DNA of 64,000 nucleotides from positions 124,001 to 188,000 of the forward strand of contig NZ_JAHSTT010000002.1 in assembly GCF_019145205.1 (NCBI RefSeq), written 5' to 3'. Under the pieces are notes generated by a model that was not told the origin of the DNA, made no database searches, and saw nothing but the letters and a program-made list of their open reading frames with translations. Positions 39,048 through 48,893 of the stretch are shown piece after piece (position 1 is the stretch's first letter; every line of letters starts with the position of its first letter). The translations under genes and the position numbers were made by a program. Source of the stretch: Pseudomonas khavaziana (GTDB taxonomy: Bacteria; Pseudomonadota; Gammaproteobacteria; Pseudomonadales; Pseudomonadaceae).

Positions 39048-39922
39048 GGCTTGCTCAAGGCTGCGCAGAGGGTATTGAGGTTGTATTCGAACAGCCCGGT
39101 AAAGGTGCTGGCCGGGCCTTCTGCGGCAAGGGCGTCGGAGTACAGCGTGCCGCCGATCTGTGCGCCGCTTTCATCAGCGATCTGCTTGAGCAGGCGCGCA
39201 TCCTTGATGTTTTCCATGAACACGGCTTTGACTTTGTCCTTGCGGATTTGGGTGATCAGTGCTGCGACTTCGGCGGCCGAGGGGTCACGCTCGGTGGATA
39301 AGCCTTGGGGCGCGAGGAACTCAATACCATAGGCCTGCCCCAGATAACCGAAAGCGTCATGGGAGGTGACGATGCGACGGTTGCCCGGCGGCAGCGCGCC
39401 GAACTTGGCCTTGGCATCGGCCAGCAGACGGTGGATTTGTTTCAGGTAGGCCTGGCTATTACGCAGGTAGGTGTCGGTGTTGGCCGGGTCGGCGGCCACC
39501 AGCGCCTTGGTGATGTTGCTCACATAGATTTCGGCGTTGGCCAGGTTGTGCCAGGCGTGCGGGTCGGGAATGGTTTCACCATCTTCTTCCATGGTGTGGG
39601 AAATCACGCCTTTGCTGGCCGTGACCACCGTGGCCTTGGTTTCGGTACTGGTGACCAGGCGATCCAGCCACGGCTCGAAACCAAGACCGTTCTTGATGAT
39701 GACCTTGGCCTTGAGCAAAGCCTTGGCATCATCAGGGGTGGGTTCATAGGTATGGGCGTCAGCGTCCGGGCCGACCATGTTGCTGATCTGGATATGATCG
39801 CCTCCGATCTGGTGGGTGATGTCATCGAGAATACTGAAGCTGGTGACCACCTGGAGTTTGTCCGCGGCGTGGGCCATCGAAAATGGCAGTAGCAGACTGA
39901 ACAGCACGAGTAGGGCGCGCAT
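39044..39922 (-). CDS. Metal ABC transporter substrate-binding protein (ZnuA-like)
   Basis: Periplasmic cluster A-I binding protein for Zn2+ (or Mn2+). A signal peptide is clear ('LLVLFSLLLPFSMAHAA'). Ligand-site stretches are 'DAHTYEPTPDD', 'DPHAWHNLANA' and 'TSHDAFGYLGQAYG'. The acidic, His-rich loop of classic ZnuA is very short ('EEDGETIPD'). 292 aa from the ATG at 39922, which has GAGG upstream; a longer reading from 40093 lies inside the permease gene. The last gene before the carbonic anhydrase. The host likely has another, main znu system elsewhere. Confidence 0.9.
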   Translation of the reverse strand: MRALLVLFSLLLPFSMAHAADKLQVVTSFSILDDITHQIGGDHIQISNMVGPDADAHTYEPTPDDAKALLKAKVIIKNGLGFEPWLDRLVTSTETKATVVTASKGVISHTMEEDGETIPDPHAWHNLANAEIYVSNITKALVAADPANTDTYLRNSQAYLKQIHRLLADAKAKFGALPPGNRRIVTSHDAFGYLGQAYGIEFLAPQGLSTERDPSAAEVAALITQIRKDKVKAVFMENIKDARLLKQIADESGAQIGGTLYSDALAAEGPASTFTGLFEYNLNTLCAALSKP

Positions 39923-39933
39923 CGGGAAACACC

Positions 39934-40800
39934 TCATTGGGATGAAAGCAAAGGCGGGCGGCGCAACAAGCCGTGCACCGGACCGAACACCACGGACAGC
40001 AGATACCCGGCGCCCGCCACCAGCACAATGGCCGGGCCGCTGGGCAGTGAGTAGTAGAACGACAGCAACAACCCCAGCCATACCGACAGGCATCCCAGCA
40101 CTGCCGATACCGCAATCAATACCGGCAGGCGTCGGCTCCAGAAGCGTGAAGCGATGGCGGGCAGCATCATCAAGCCCACCACCATCAAGGCGCCGATGGC
40201 CTGGAAACCGATCACCAGGTTCAGCACCACCAGGGTCAGGAACACGCCATGGGCCAGTGGGCCGAGGCAGCTGACGGTCTGCAGGAACAGCGGATCAAGG
40301 GTGTCGAGCAGCAGCGGCTTGTAGATCAGCGCCATGGCGATCAGACTGAAACCTGAGACCCAGAGCATGCCGGTGAGGGTGGTTTGATCCACCGCCAGGG
40401 CTGAACCGAACAGCAGGTGCAGCAGGTCCAGGCGTTTGCCGGCAAGGCCCAGGATCAGTACGCCGGCAGCGAGGGAAATGGGATAGATGGCGGCGAGGCT
40501 GGCGTCTTCGCGCAGGCCGGTGCGTCGGGTGATCCACGCGGCCAGGCCGGCCATGCTCAGGCCGGCGCCGAGGCCGCCAATGGTCAGCGCGGGCAGGCTC
40601 AGGCCTGCGAACCAGAAGCCCAGGGCGGCGCCGGGCAAGATGCCGTGGGCCACCGCGTCACCGATCAGGCTCATGCGCCGCAGGATCAGAAACACCCCCA
40701 GCGGCGCGGTGCTGCAGGCGAGCACCAACCCGCCGATAAGTGCACGGCGCATAAACACGAAGTCATGGAACGGCAACCACAGGTGGGCGCTAAGGTGCAT
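39934..40800 (-). CDS. Metal ABC transporter permease (ZnuB-like)
   Basis: Inner-membrane channel of an ABC-3 family metal importer, 288 aa with about eight helices. Recognisable family stretches are 'MRRALIGGLVLACSTAPLGVFLILRRMSLIGDAVAHGILPGAALGF' at the N-terminus and 'IGFQAIGALMVVGLMMLPAIASR'. Its ATG overlaps the ATPase gene stop by one base. Confidence 0.92.
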   Translation of the reverse strand: MHLSAHLWLPFHDFVFMRRALIGGLVLACSTAPLGVFLILRRMSLIGDAVAHGILPGAALGFWFAGLSLPALTIGGLGAGLSMAGLAAWITRRTGLREDASLAAIYPISLAAGVLILGLAGKRLDLLHLLFGSALAVDQTTLTGMLWVSGFSLIAMALIYKPLLLDTLDPLFLQTVSCLGPLAHGVFLTLVVLNLVIGFQAIGALMVVGLMMLPAIASRFWSRRLPVLIAVSAVLGCLSVWLGLLLSFYYSLPSGPAIVLVAGAGYLLSVVFGPVHGLLRRPPLLSSQ

Positions 40801-41468
40801 CAGGCCACCTGCATCTGTGGTTGTGGGCGGATCAGCGCTTTGCTGGGGCCGAAGACGCAGCCGGTGTTCTTGATCTGCACCACCTGCTGGGTGTGATAGC
40901 GCACAGATGCCAGGTCATGACAGACAACGACCAGCGTGCGGCCCTCACTATGCCAGGCGTGGATATGTTGCCAGCACAGGGCCTGGCCGTCCTCGTCGAG
41001 GGCGGCGTGGGGTTCGTCAAGCAACAGGATCGGCGCATCGGCCAGGCTCATGCGGGCGAGCAGGGCACGTTGCAGTTCACCTCCGGACAGCGCCATCAAC
41101 GGCCGATGTTCCAGGCCACTGAGGCACCAGTCGTTCAATACCGCTTGCAGGCGTTGGCTGCGTTCCTCGCTGGTGTGGCGGGTGCCCCAAAAACCGGCGG
41201 CGACCAATTCTTGCAGGCTGATGGGGAACTGGCGATCCAAATGTTGTTGCTGGGGCAGGAACGACAGGCCACCACGGCGTGGAACATCCATGCTGACCTT
41301 TCCCGACAATGGCTTTTGCAGGCCGGCAATGACCTTGAGCAAACTGCTTTTGCCCGTGCCGTTGGCGCCTATGATGCCGGTGAGGCTGCCTTTTTCCAGC
41401 GTCAAATCCAGTGCCGGCGTCAGTGGTTGACCGGGAGCGCCCCAGCGCAGAGCGTTACAAGTGATCAT
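40800..41468 (-). CDS. Metal ABC transporter ATP-binding protein (ZnuC-like)
   Basis: ATPase of the metal importer, 222 aa. Walker A 'GANGTGKSSLLK', signature 'LSGGELQRALLARM', Walker B 'ILLLDEPHAALDE' and the H-loop 'VVVCHD' are all intact. It overlaps folE2 by 4 bp and the permease by 1 bp, so the folE2-ATPase-permease-binding protein-carbonic anhydrase genes form one operon. Confidence 0.92.
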   Translation of the reverse strand: MITCNALRWGAPGQPLTPALDLTLEKGSLTGIIGANGTGKSSLLKVIAGLQKPLSGKVSMDVPRRGGLSFLPQQQHLDRQFPISLQELVAAGFWGTRHTSEERSQRLQAVLNDWCLSGLEHRPLMALSGGELQRALLARMSLADAPILLLDEPHAALDEDGQALCWQHIHAWHSEGRTLVVVCHDLASVRYHTQQVVQIKNTGCVFGPSKALIRPQPQMQVA

Positions 41469-42355
41469 GCCAGGTCTCTCGTCCAGCGGCTTTCAGCCAC
41501 GGCATCATGCGCGTGCAGGCTTTCGGCGTGGATTACTTTGAGGTGGAAGGCTTTGACCGCATCCGAGCGTTTCAAGGCGAGGTTCAGGCGGCGAGCGGCA
41601 TCTTCGCAAAACATCAGGTTCTGCCCGTTAGCCAGGGCGAAGGCTTGTTCGTCCGCACGTTTCACTGCGGTTTGCACAGCGGTGCCGAGGGCGGTTTCGG
41701 CACTGTTGATCAAGTCGACTATCGCCAGCTCATTACCTTGTAGGTGAACGTGTAACTGCGCGCTGCTGCGCTGGCTATGAGGCGTGGCGACAATCCCATT
41801 GGCGCTGCCGAGCCAGGCAAACACGTCTTCGTGCTGCAACGGTGAATTGGCGAAATCCTCCAGAAATTGCTGCTGAATCAACTGCCTGGCGAGGGCGGCA
41901 GAACATGGGCAGGTTGAGGAATAAGTAACGTCAATTTTTAGTTCCACGTGGAACATCTGGTTTTCCAAGCGTGCTTCGATGCTCACCGGGTAACTTTTCC
42001 AGCCCGCCAGGGGGCTGACCAGCGCCGGGCGTTTAAGCAGCAGATCGGTGTGGATACGCAGGTAGGCGTTATTAGATAAACCTTCATGACTGGCGAGAAA
42101 TCGAAGCAGTACATTACGCAGAAGTGCAGATGTGAGCGGCTGCTGATCGAGCATTTCCAGGGCCAGGTAAAGGCGTGACATATGAATGCCACGGGCCGTG
42201 CCGTCGTCCAGGCTGACGCCGGCATCGGCAGTGGCGGTCAGGCGCTGACCGTCAATCAAAATAGGCAGGGCGATGCCGCACATGCCCACCCAGTCGAGTG
42301 GCAAGGCTTGGCGTGAAGCCTGCGCGGCGATATCCGGCAGAGTCAGCGCATTCAT
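41465..42355 (-). CDS. folE2: Zinc-independent GTP cyclohydrolase I type B (FolE2)
   Basis: Catalyses the first step of folate synthesis without needing zinc, replacing zinc-dependent FolE in zinc starvation. Family hallmarks are 'PLDWVGMCGIALPI' at the N-terminus and 'VTYSSTCPCSAALARQ' with the catalytic cysteine region, then 'HSQRSSAQLHV'. 296 aa from the ATG at 42355. It is the first gene of the operon and faces a perfect Zur-type site (42387-42401). A perfect parS core is embedded in its coding sequence at 41941-41954. Confidence 0.94.
   Translation of the reverse strand: MNALTLPDIAAQASRQALPLDWVGMCGIALPILIDGQRLTATADAGVSLDDGTARGIHMSRLYLALEMLDQQPLTSALLRNVLLRFLASHEGLSNNAYLRIHTDLLLKRPALVSPLAGWKSYPVSIEARLENQMFHVELKIDVTYSSTCPCSAALARQLIQQQFLEDFANSPLQHEDVFAWLGSANGIVATPHSQRSSAQLHVHLQGNELAIVDLINSAETALGTAVQTAVKRADEQAFALANGQNLMFCEDAARRLNLALKRSDAVKAFHLKVIHAESLHAHDAVAESRWTRDLA
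41940..41955. other. parS: parS centromere-like site inside folE2
   Basis: AGTTCCACGTGGAACA contains the perfect 14-bp palindrome GTTCCACGTGGAAC (41941-41954), the core of the pseudomonad/bacterial parS consensus TGTTCCACGTGGAACA. Only the outermost base differs. It lies about 34 kb from parB. ParB binding is expected from the known consensus. Confidence 0.9.
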
Positions 42356-42386
42356 AAGCAGGTCCATCGTTGGAAATAATTCGTCA

Positions 42387-42401
42387 TGTTATAGTATAAC
42401 A
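42387..42401. promoter_or_regulatory. Zur box in the folE2 / amiA divergent promoter
   Basis: TGTTATAGTATAACA is a perfect palindrome (7-1-7) equal to the core of the gammaproteobacterial Zur operator. It lies between folE2 (minus) and the amidase gene (plus), so zinc-loaded Zur could repress both directions. A second perfect copy is at 44138-44152. Confidence 0.9.
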
Positions 42402-42483
42402 ATAGTCGCTACGATGAAATTTCTACTCCAGCCTTTGTTCAGTCATGTCGAGCAGGGACGCTCCTTTATCTGCGGTATATGTC

Positions 42484-43695
42484 ATGCACAGACGTCAGCT
42501 CCTCAACCTGCTGCTGGTCAGCCCCTTGTTCACCTTGCCTTTGGGGGCCTATGCCACGCAGATTCGAAACGCACGCCTGTGGCGCTCGGACGACAAGCTG
42601 CGCCTGGTGTTCGACCTTAGCGGCCCGGTGCAATACAAGACCTTTTCCCTGACGGCTCCGGACCGCTTGATCATCGACTTAAGCGGTGCGGGCCTGAGCG
42701 GTGACTTCTCCCAACTGGTATTGAAGAACAGTGGGATCACGTCGATCCGCTCCGGGCATTTTGGTAAGAGCGACACGCGCATCGTGTTGGACCTGGCCGC
42801 GCCGATGCAGCTCAACAGTTTCTTGCTGCCGCCTCAGGATGGCCAAGGCCATCGCCTGGTGCTGGACCTGACCAACGCCACTCGCGCCCCCCGTCAAATC
42901 GCTGCTGAACCGCCGCCAATAGTGACGCCGGTGGGCAAGGGGCATTCCAAACGCGACATCATCGTGGTGGTCGACCCTGGGCATGGCGGTAAAGACCCGG
43001 GTGCTGTCGGCTCCAAGGGCCAGCGCGAAAAGGATGTGGTGTTGTCGATCGCCCAATTGCTGGCTAAACGTTTGAAGCGTGAAAAGGGCTTTGCCGTCAA
43101 ACTGGTACGCAACGACGACTTCTTTGTGCCGCTGCGCAAACGCGTGGACATCGCCCGCCAGCACAAGGCCGATATATTTATCTCGGTGCATGCCGACGCT
43201 GCCCCACGGCTTAGCGCATCGGGCGCTTCGGTGTATGCGCTGTCTGAAGGCGGCGCCACTTCTGCCACGGCGCGTTTCATGGCCCAGCGCGAAAACGGCG
43301 CCGACCTGCTGGGCGCCACCACCTTGCTCAATCTGAAGGACAAGGACCCAATGCTGGCCGGGGTGATCCTGGACATGTCGATGAACGCTACCATCGCCTC
43401 CAGCCTGCAATTGGGCAGCTCGGTATTGGGCAGCCTGCAAAGCATCACCAGCCTGCATCAGAAGCGTGTGGAACAAGCAGGGTTTGCGGTACTCAAGTCA
43501 CCGGACGTACCTTCGATCCTGGTGGAAACCGGGTTTATCTCCAATGCGCGGGATGCCCAGCGACTGGTCACCGCGCGCCACCAGCAAGCGGTGGCGAATG
43601 GACTTTTCGACGGTTTGAAAAATTACTTCCAGAAGAACCCACCGATGAATAGCTACATGGCCTGGGTGCAGGAGCAGAAGAAAGCCCAGGCCTAA
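42484..43695 (+). CDS. amiA: N-acetylmuramoyl-L-alanine amidase (AMIN + Amidase_3), zinc-regulon paralogue
   Basis: Cleaves the amide bond between MurNAc and the stem peptide in cell separation or remodelling. A signal peptide with a twin arginine ('HRRQLLNLLLVSPLF') suggests Tat export. An AMIN domain (about 25-125) is followed by the zinc-dependent Amidase_3 domain with 'VVVDPGHGGKDPGAVG' (His), 'EKDVVLSIAQ' (Glu), 'FISVHADAA' (His) and 'VETGFISN' (Glu). 403 aa from the ATG at 42484; a start at 42445 is possible. It is divergent from folE2 across a Zur box. A zinc enzyme induced in zinc starvation may be a replacement for an undermetallated amidase. Confidence 0.88.
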   Translation: MHRRQLLNLLLVSPLFTLPLGAYATQIRNARLWRSDDKLRLVFDLSGPVQYKTFSLTAPDRLIIDLSGAGLSGDFSQLVLKNSGITSIRSGHFGKSDTRIVLDLAAPMQLNSFLLPPQDGQGHRLVLDLTNATRAPRQIAAEPPPIVTPVGKGHSKRDIIVVVDPGHGGKDPGAVGSKGQREKDVVLSIAQLLAKRLKREKGFAVKLVRNDDFFVPLRKRVDIARQHKADIFISVHADAAPRLSASGASVYALSEGGATSATARFMAQRENGADLLGATTLLNLKDKDPMLAGVILDMSMNATIASSLQLGSSVLGSLQSITSLHQKRVEQAGFAVLKSPDVPSILVETGFISNARDAQRLVTARHQQAVANGLFDGLKNYFQKNPPMNSYMAWVQEQKKAQA

Positions 43696-44060
43696 CAGCC
43701 GGTCATTCGGCTGCAAGTGAACTTGGCACTGGCACCACCTGAGCTGGAAAAGCGGTTGAGGGTGGTCCAGCCCACACGCCGCGTGTAACCGACCCACGCC
43801 TCGCCATCGGATGCCAACCCGGTAAAGAACGTCAGCTGCCCATAGCGGCTGTTGGTCTGCGCCCAGTAGCGTTTACCGATCACTTCAAAGCCGCGCAAAT
43901 ACGTGGTGCTGCCCACGGTCGCCACGCTATAGGCGTTTCCCAACGGGTCTACGCACGCCAGCAGGTTGGCGCTGCGCGTGCAGTTGGCCAACAGACTGGG
44001 CGCTTGCGCGCAGGCAGGCCCTGCGGCTGCCACGAGCAGGGCACACATCAGGTATCTCAT
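43692..44060 (-). CDS. Small secreted protein of the zinc-starvation block (hypothetical)
   Basis: 122-aa protein with a signal peptide ('MRYLMCALLVAAAGPACAQ'). The mature part has a cysteine pair near the start ('NCTRSANLLACVDPLGNAYSVATVGSTTYLRGF') and another at the end ('FTCSRMTGC'). It is otherwise Ser/Thr/Gly and aromatic rich. I do not recognise the family. It starts 78 bp from the Zur palindrome at 44138-44152, on the other side from dksA2, and its stop overlaps that of amiA. Zinc-dependent expression is inferred from position. Confidence 0.75.
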   Translation of the reverse strand: MRYLMCALLVAAAGPACAQAPSLLANCTRSANLLACVDPLGNAYSVATVGSTTYLRGFEVIGKRYWAQTNSRYGQLTFFTGLASDGEAWVGYTRRVGWTTLNRFSSSGGASAKFTCSRMTGC

Positions 44061-44137
44061 CGTGTTTCTCGGGCTAAGAAGATGATCAAGCATTGCGCCC
44101 TTCGTCGCGTCGAACAAGGGGGTTGGCTTATTTGCAT

Positions 44138-44152
44138 TGTTATACTATAACA
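44138..44152. promoter_or_regulatory. Zur box upstream of dksA2
   Basis: TGTTATACTATAACA is a perfect 7-1-7 palindrome, identical in its arms to the site at 42387-42401. It lies 34 bp before dksA2 and upstream of the divergent small secreted protein gene. Confidence 0.9.
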
Positions 44153-44185
44153 TAAAAACACAGCCTGACCCGTGAACCGCTTCCC

Positions 44186-44590
44186 ATGACCGAACAAGAC
44201 CTTCTGGCCCAACCGCCTGCCGACTACATGAACGACACCCAACAGCGCTTCTTCCGCGGGCTGCTGCTGGCTCAGCGCGATGAGCTGCAAGCGCGTATCG
44301 ACGCTGAGTTCCAGGCGCTGCGCGAGCAGGAAACCAATAGCGACCTGGCGGATATCGGCAGTGCCGAAGAGCAACGTCAATGGCAACTACGCCTGCTGGA
44401 GCGGGAAAAGAAGCTGTTGGACAAGATCGACGATGCCCTGGAATTGCTGGCCCGCGGTGAATACGGCTGGTGCCGTGAAACCGGCGAGCCCATTGGCCTG
44501 CAACGCCTGCTGCTGCGCCCCACCGCAACCCTGTGCATTGAAGCCAAAGAACGTGAAGAGCTGCGCGAACGCCATAAACGGGCAGTTTGA
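44186..44590 (+). CDS. dksA2: DksA2, RNA polymerase-binding factor lacking the zinc finger
   Basis: Zinc-independent stand-in for DksA that works with ppGpp at RNA polymerase. The coiled-coil tip keeps the acidic pair in 'DLADIGSAEEQ' (D53, D56). The C-terminal finger has only two of four cysteines: C96 with T99, and C117 with A120. This is the known DksA2 feature. 134 aa. First gene after the Zur box and followed by the ZigA-like GTPase gene after 27 bp. Confidence 0.94.
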   Translation: MTEQDLLAQPPADYMNDTQQRFFRGLLLAQRDELQARIDAEFQALREQETNSDLADIGSAEEQRQWQLRLLEREKKLLDKIDDALELLARGEYGWCRETGEPIGLQRLLLRPTATLCIEAKEREELRERHKRAV

Positions 44591-44617
44591 CCGGCCACCC
44601 TTGATGAGGAATACCTG

Positions 44618-45822
<1,205 letters not shown>

Positions 45823-45823
<1 letters not shown>

Positions 45824-46467
45824 TGCTGGCCCCGGTTATTCCCCTGCGCCCCGTGATCCGCCAGACTCGTGGGGAAACCCCGCTGGCGCTGTCAGATATT
45901 CTCGAAGATGGCGTCAACCTGGCAGTCTGGCAGCGCCAACTGCCCCTGCATATAGCCGAATTCGGCGCCTTACTGGTGGCGCTCAATGAGCCGTTGGCCG
46001 AGTCCTTGGTGATTGAGCTCGACAACGAAGACGCCGTACCTGACCTGCAGGGTTTGGCGTCCAGTTGTCGTGACCTTGAAGGTTACAACGGGTTTATTGC
46101 CGATGTGTCGTGGCTGGTCAGTGCATTCGCCTGCCTGCTCGGCGCCAAGCGTATCGGCGTGCGCCTGCGGCTGTTGGACAAGGCTATGTGCCCGCGCTTT
46201 CACGTCGACCATGTGCCGGTCCGGCTGATCACCACCTATGCCGGCATCGGCAGCCAATGGTTGCGCGAAGGTGTCATGGACCGGCGCCAATTGAGCCAGG
46301 CAGACGCTGAGCCCACCGAGCGCATCGAGCAGCTTCACTGCGGCGAAGTGGCGTTGCTCAAGGGGACGAAATGGCATGGTAACGAAGGGCATGGCTTGAT
46401 CCACCGTTCGCCAGCGCTCCAGGCCGATGAGCGACGGTTGATCCTGACGCTGGATTGGCTGGCATAA
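45823..46467 (+). CDS. DUF1826 domain-containing protein
   Basis: 214-aa cytosolic protein of the DUF1826 family, which regularly accompanies zinc-regulated CobW GTPases. Conserved-looking stretches are 'CPRFHVDHVPVRLITTYAGIGSQWL' and 'GEVALLKGTKWHGNEGHGLIHRSP', with several histidines and a cysteine. It is translationally coupled to the upstream GTPase gene. It could be a client or partner of that chaperone. Its activity is unknown. Confidence 0.9.
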
Positions 46468-46499
46468 CCGGGTAGGATCAAGCTCTCCACACGGTCTGA

Positions 46500-47474
46500 A
46501 TGATGCTTCCCATGCTGCAGAATATTCCCACCCACGTGATTGCCGGCCCGTTGGGCGCCGGCAAGACCAGCCTGATCCAGCACCTGCTCGCCCAGCGCCC
46601 GGCCAACGAGCGCTGGGCGGTGCTGATCAATGAGTTCGGCCAGATCGGCCTGGACGCGGCCTTGCTCACCCAAGACGATGATGGCATCGCCCTCGGTGAA
46701 GTGGCCGGGGGCTGCGTGTGCTGTGTGAATGGTGCACCGTTCCAGGTCGGGCTGGGCCGCTTGCTCCGTAAGGCCAAGCCGAATCGATTGTTTATCGAAC
46801 CTTCAGGTCTGGGTCATCCGGTGCAGTTGCTCAAACAGCTGCGAGAGGCGCCGTGGCAAGGCGTACTGGCGGTGCAGCCCTTTGTGCTGGTGCTGGATGC
46901 CCAGGCCTTGGCGGCGGGCAAGCCTTTGCCACCGGCACAGCAAGAGGCATTGGCCGGCGCCGGCCTGTTGGTGTTGAACAAGGACGAAGCGCTGGATGCT
47001 GCACAGCGTCAGGTGATTGAAGCGCAATTACCCAAATGCACGCTCTATTGGACACGGCAGGCGCGATTGCCACTTGAGCGGATGCCAGGCTTGGATGCGC
47101 AGGCCCAAGGCGCTGTGGATAACTTCGATGTCCCTGAGGGACTGGCGCAAATGCCGGCCATCTGGAGTGATCCTGCGCTGCCGATCTGTCTGAGCCAGGG
47201 CGAGGAGGGCGGCTGGAGTATCGGTTGGCGTTGGCACCCAAGCCAGCAATTTGAGATCAGCCGCCTGCATCACTGGCTATCAGGCCTCGAATGGAGGCGT
47301 GCCAAACTGGTTATCCACAGTGTCGACGGCTGGGTCTCGGCCAACGCTGTGGATAACAGCCCTCTAGCCTGGCGACCCAGCGAATGGCGGCGGGATTCGC
47401 GGCTTGAATTGATCTTCAGCGAGCCACAGGATGTAGCGGTATTACAGGCCGCGTTGGCAGCCTGTCGTTATTGA
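46500..47474 (+). CDS. Second CobW-family GTP-binding protein
   Basis: 324-aa COG0523 GTPase, shorter and divergent from the ZigA-like one. Walker A 'GPLGAGKTSLIQ' (17-28), the C73-V-C75-C76 metal motif ('GGCVCCVNGAPF'), 'LFIEPSGLGHP' and 'LNKDEAL' are present. The C-terminus is short with Trp-rich segments. The ATG at 46500 is used; ATGs at 46503 and 46512 are possible as no strong Shine-Dalgarno is seen. It closes the zinc block. Perfect DnaA 9-mers occur at 47114, 47311 and 47348 within it. Confidence 0.9.
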   Translation: MMLPMLQNIPTHVIAGPLGAGKTSLIQHLLAQRPANERWAVLINEFGQIGLDAALLTQDDDGIALGEVAGGCVCCVNGAPFQVGLGRLLRKAKPNRLFIEPSGLGHPVQLLKQLREAPWQGVLAVQPFVLVLDAQALAAGKPLPPAQQEALAGAGLLVLNKDEALDAAQRQVIEAQLPKCTLYWTRQARLPLERMPGLDAQAQGAVDNFDVPEGLAQMPAIWSDPALPICLSQGEEGGWSIGWRWHPSQQFEISRLHHWLSGLEWRRAKLVIHSVDGWVSANAVDNSPLAWRPSEWRRDSRLELIFSEPQDVAVLQAALAACRY

Positions 47475-47863
47475 CGATTCTTGGTGGCGTGGTCCTGACG
47501 CCATTGGCTCAATTCGATCACCTCGGCGCTGGGCAACGGCTCCTTGGCCTCGAACGGGTAGGGCGCCAGTTCAATCTGCGCACTGTGGGCGCCGAACTGG
47601 GTGATAACCCCGGCATGCCGGGTTTCCCCGGTCACGGTGAATTCGAAGGTGTAGACACGTGCCAGGCGCCGCCGGCCATTGGCATCCTTGACGAACCCGA
47701 TGCGTTTGAGTGCCACCGCACCATCGAGCAGTTCGATATCAAGCTTGGCGCAATGCTGCTTGACCCGCTCCAGCGCGCGCTCACGCAGGCCGTGGTTGTG
47801 CCAGACCCAGGCGGCGCCGGTCGCCAGCAGCATCAGCACGAAGATGTTTCCCAGGGTCAGCAT
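47468..47863 (-). CDS. DUF3301 family membrane-anchored protein
   Basis: 131-aa protein with one N-terminal membrane helix ('NIFVLMLLATGAAWVWH') followed by a soluble part with 'RALERVKQHCAKLDIELLDGAVALKR' and 'RRLARVYTFEFTVTGETRHAGVI', the DUF3301 pattern. The ATG at 47863 has GGAG spaced 8 bases. Longer readings to 48163 cover the pdxY promoter and start and are not credible. It overlaps the stop of the CobW gene by 7 bp (convergent). Confidence 0.88.
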   Translation of the reverse strand: MLTLGNIFVLMLLATGAAWVWHNHGLRERALERVKQHCAKLDIELLDGAVALKRIGFVKDANGRRRLARVYTFEFTVTGETRHAGVITQFGAHSAQIELAPYPFEAKEPLPSAEVIELSQWRQDHATKNRQ

Positions 47864-47980
47864 TCCATGAACTCCAACAAAGTGAGAGCAGCTTAACTGT
47901 GTCGCCGGTCTGTCGTACAGGCTGCGTTTAGTCGCATACTGCGCGGCCAGAATTTCAACGGCTTGACGGAAATCTCCCGC

Positions 47981-48853
47981 ATGAAACGCACACCTCATCT
48001 GCTTGCGATCCAGTCTCATGTGGTCTTTGGCCACGCCGGAAACAGCGCCGCCGTATTCCCCATGCAGCGGGTCGGGGTGAACGTATGGCCGCTCAACACG
48101 GTGCAATTCTCCAACCACACACAGTATGGACAGTGGGCGGGAGAAGTGTTGGCGCCGCAGCAAATTCCGGCGCTGGTGGAAGGCATTGCCGCGATTGGTG
48201 AGTTGGGCAACTGCGATGCGGTGCTGTCAGGCTACCTCGGCAGTGCAGCCCAAGGCCGCGCGATCCTTAGCGGTGTAGCCCGTATCAAGGCGATCAACCC
48301 CAAGGCGCTGTACCTGTGTGACCCGGTGATGGGTCACCCGGAAAAGGGCTGCATCGTGCCACAGGAGGTCAGCGATTTCCTGCTGGACGAGGCTGCGGCC
48401 ATGGCGGATTTGCTCTGCCCCAATCAGCTGGAGCTGGACAGTTTTGCCGGGCGCAAGCCTCAGTCGCTGTTCGATTGCCTCGCAATGGCCAAGGCGTTGC
48501 TGGCGCGCGGGCCCAAGGCGGTGCTGGTCAAGCACCTGGATTACCCGGGCAAACTCCCTGACGGCTTCGAAATGCTGTTGGTGACCGAAGACGGCAGCTG
48601 GCACTTGCGTCGGCCGCTGCTGGCGTTCCCGCGTCAGCCGGTGGGCGTGGGCGACTTGACGTCGGGCCTGTTCCTGGCGCGGGTGCTGCTGGGCGACAGC
48701 CTGGTCGCGGCCTTTGAATTCACCGCCGCGGCAGTGCATGAAGTGCTGCTGGAAACCCAGGCCTGCGCCAGTTATGAACTGGAACTGGTGCGCGCCCAGG
48801 ATCGCATTGCTCACCCTCGTGTACGCTTTGAAGCCACACCCATTAGCCTCTAA
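47981..48853 (+). CDS. pdxY: Pyridoxal kinase PdxY
   Basis: Phosphorylates pyridoxal in the vitamin B6 salvage pathway. PfkB/ribokinase-like fold with '[41 protein letters not shown]' at the N-terminus, 'YLCDPVMGH', '[13 protein letters not shown]' and the catalytic '[17 protein letters not shown]'. 290 aa from the ATG at 47981. Confidence 0.95.
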   Translation: MKRTPHLLAIQSHVVFGHAGNSAAVFPMQRVGVNVWPLNTVQFSNHTQYGQWAGEVLAPQQIPALVEGIAAIGELGNCDAVLSGYLGSAAQGRAILSGVARIKAINPKALYLCDPVMGHPEKGCIVPQEVSDFLLDEAAAMADLLCPNQLELDSFAGRKPQSLFDCLAMAKALLARGPKAVLVKHLDYPGKLPDGFEMLLVTEDGSWHLRRPLLAFPRQPVGVGDLTSGLFLARVLLGDSLVAAFEFTAAAVHEVLLETQACASYELELVRAQDRIAHPRVRFEATPISL

Positions 48854-48893
48854 GTACACAAAAACCAGTGTGGGAGGGTTTACAGGTTTTGAA

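Noticed and set aside
48866..48882. Short GTGTGGGAGGG segment after pdxY
   Set aside because: Looks like a fragment of a family-A REP arm, but has no partner arm or hairpin, so it is too short to annotate.
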